Assembly: GCA_051873875.1 (NCBI GenBank)
Contig: JBJEFI010000001.1
Span: forward strand, 1-22,753
From: JBJEFI01 sp051873875
GTDB lineage: Bacteria; Bacillota; Bacilli; Bacillales; Bacillaceae_G
Reading direction: 5' to 3'
Length of the DNA stretch: 22,753 nt
Shown: in pieces, positions 22,692 through 22,753 of the stretch
Position numbering within the stretch: the first letter of the stretch is position 1
How the letters are laid out: every line of letters starts with the position of its first letter
The notes under the pieces: generated by a model
The model's input: the letters and a program-made list of their open reading frames with translations, nothing else
Told to the model about the DNA's origin: nothing
Database searches by the model: none
Translations under genes and position numbers: made by a program

Positions 22692-22753
22692 TTACAACGT
22701 TAATGAAACGGCTATATATACAAGATTTTCTTCAAAACGGCGGTAGTGCAGTT
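22692..22753 (-). CDS. Possible C-terminal end of a leftward gene
   Basis: The last 62 bases contain an open minus frame reading LHYRRFEENLVYIAVSLTL and then stop (22694-22692). The plus strand also has an open frame from an ATG (22703) but without a well-placed binding site, so I prefer the minus reading. Too little is visible to name a family or to be sure it is a gene. Confidence 0.25.
   Translation of the reverse strand, partial: LHYRRFEENLVYIAVSLTL

Noticed and set aside
1..22753. CRISPR array, tRNA, rRNA, insertion sequence, prophage or toxin-antitoxin module
   Set aside because: I saw no regular spaced repeats, cloverleaf-type sequence, transposase motifs or phage genes by eye.

Overview
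The window looks like chromosomal DNA of a Bacillus cereus group bacterium, or a close low-GC, spore-forming relative. The evidence is the AT-rich sequence, strong GGAGG-type ribosome binding sites, a GerA/SpoVAF-type spore protein, a yuaF-floT pair, a YkpA-type ABC-F protein and a PopT-type (DUF368) transporter. It is draft sequence: a run of exactly 100 N at 11813-11912 joins two contigs inside a broken MATE transporter gene. I see no rRNA, tRNA, CRISPR array, insertion sequence or phage gene.

Layout. 1-674 (-): start of an MMPL/RND-type exporter, with TGAA/TTCA dyads upstream. 1084-2286 (+): FAD-dependent oxidoreductase. 2321-4229 (-): aldehyde dehydrogenase followed by its usual partner DUF779, with an intrinsic terminator between them and a CcpA (cre)-like site upstream. 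4557-6581 (+): NfeD-like YuaF and flotillin FloT, separated by a long imperfect hairpin. 6691-7444 (+): a 63-residue membrane protein with a near-consensus promoter and a cre-like site, then an RraA-fold protein. 7563-8015 (+): uncharacterised protein. 8279-10552 (+): ABC-F ATPase YkpA, then a RNase H with an N-terminal hybrid-binding domain. 10761-11312 (+): GNAT acetyltransferase. 11333-12538 (-): MATE transporter broken by about six 1-nt indels and the gap, preceded by a compact leader whose hairpin covers its ribosome binding site. 12743-14173 (-): orphan SpoVAF/GerA-family protein. 14321-17816 (+): fused methionine sulfoxide reductase MsrA-MsrB, CapA-like protein, short methylglyoxal synthase and Nudix hydrolase. 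17828-18640 (-): PopT-type undecaprenyl-phosphate translocase. 18783-21343 (+): two tandem DUF445 membrane proteins. 21480-22559 (+): glycosyltransferase 2 with a helical-repeat tail.

Most genes are single units closed by their own hairpin terminators. The clear multi-gene units are the aldehyde dehydrogenase/DUF779 pair, yuaF-floT and the DUF445 pair. A cell-envelope theme recurs (exporter, flotillin pair, PopT, DUF445 pair, CapA, glycosyltransferase), but nothing here proves one shared pathway. The most interesting signals are regulatory: the MATE leader hairpin and small overlapping reading frames, the terminator inside the aldehyde dehydrogenase operon, the yuaF-floT hairpin, and a cre-like site on the start point of a tiny membrane protein gene.
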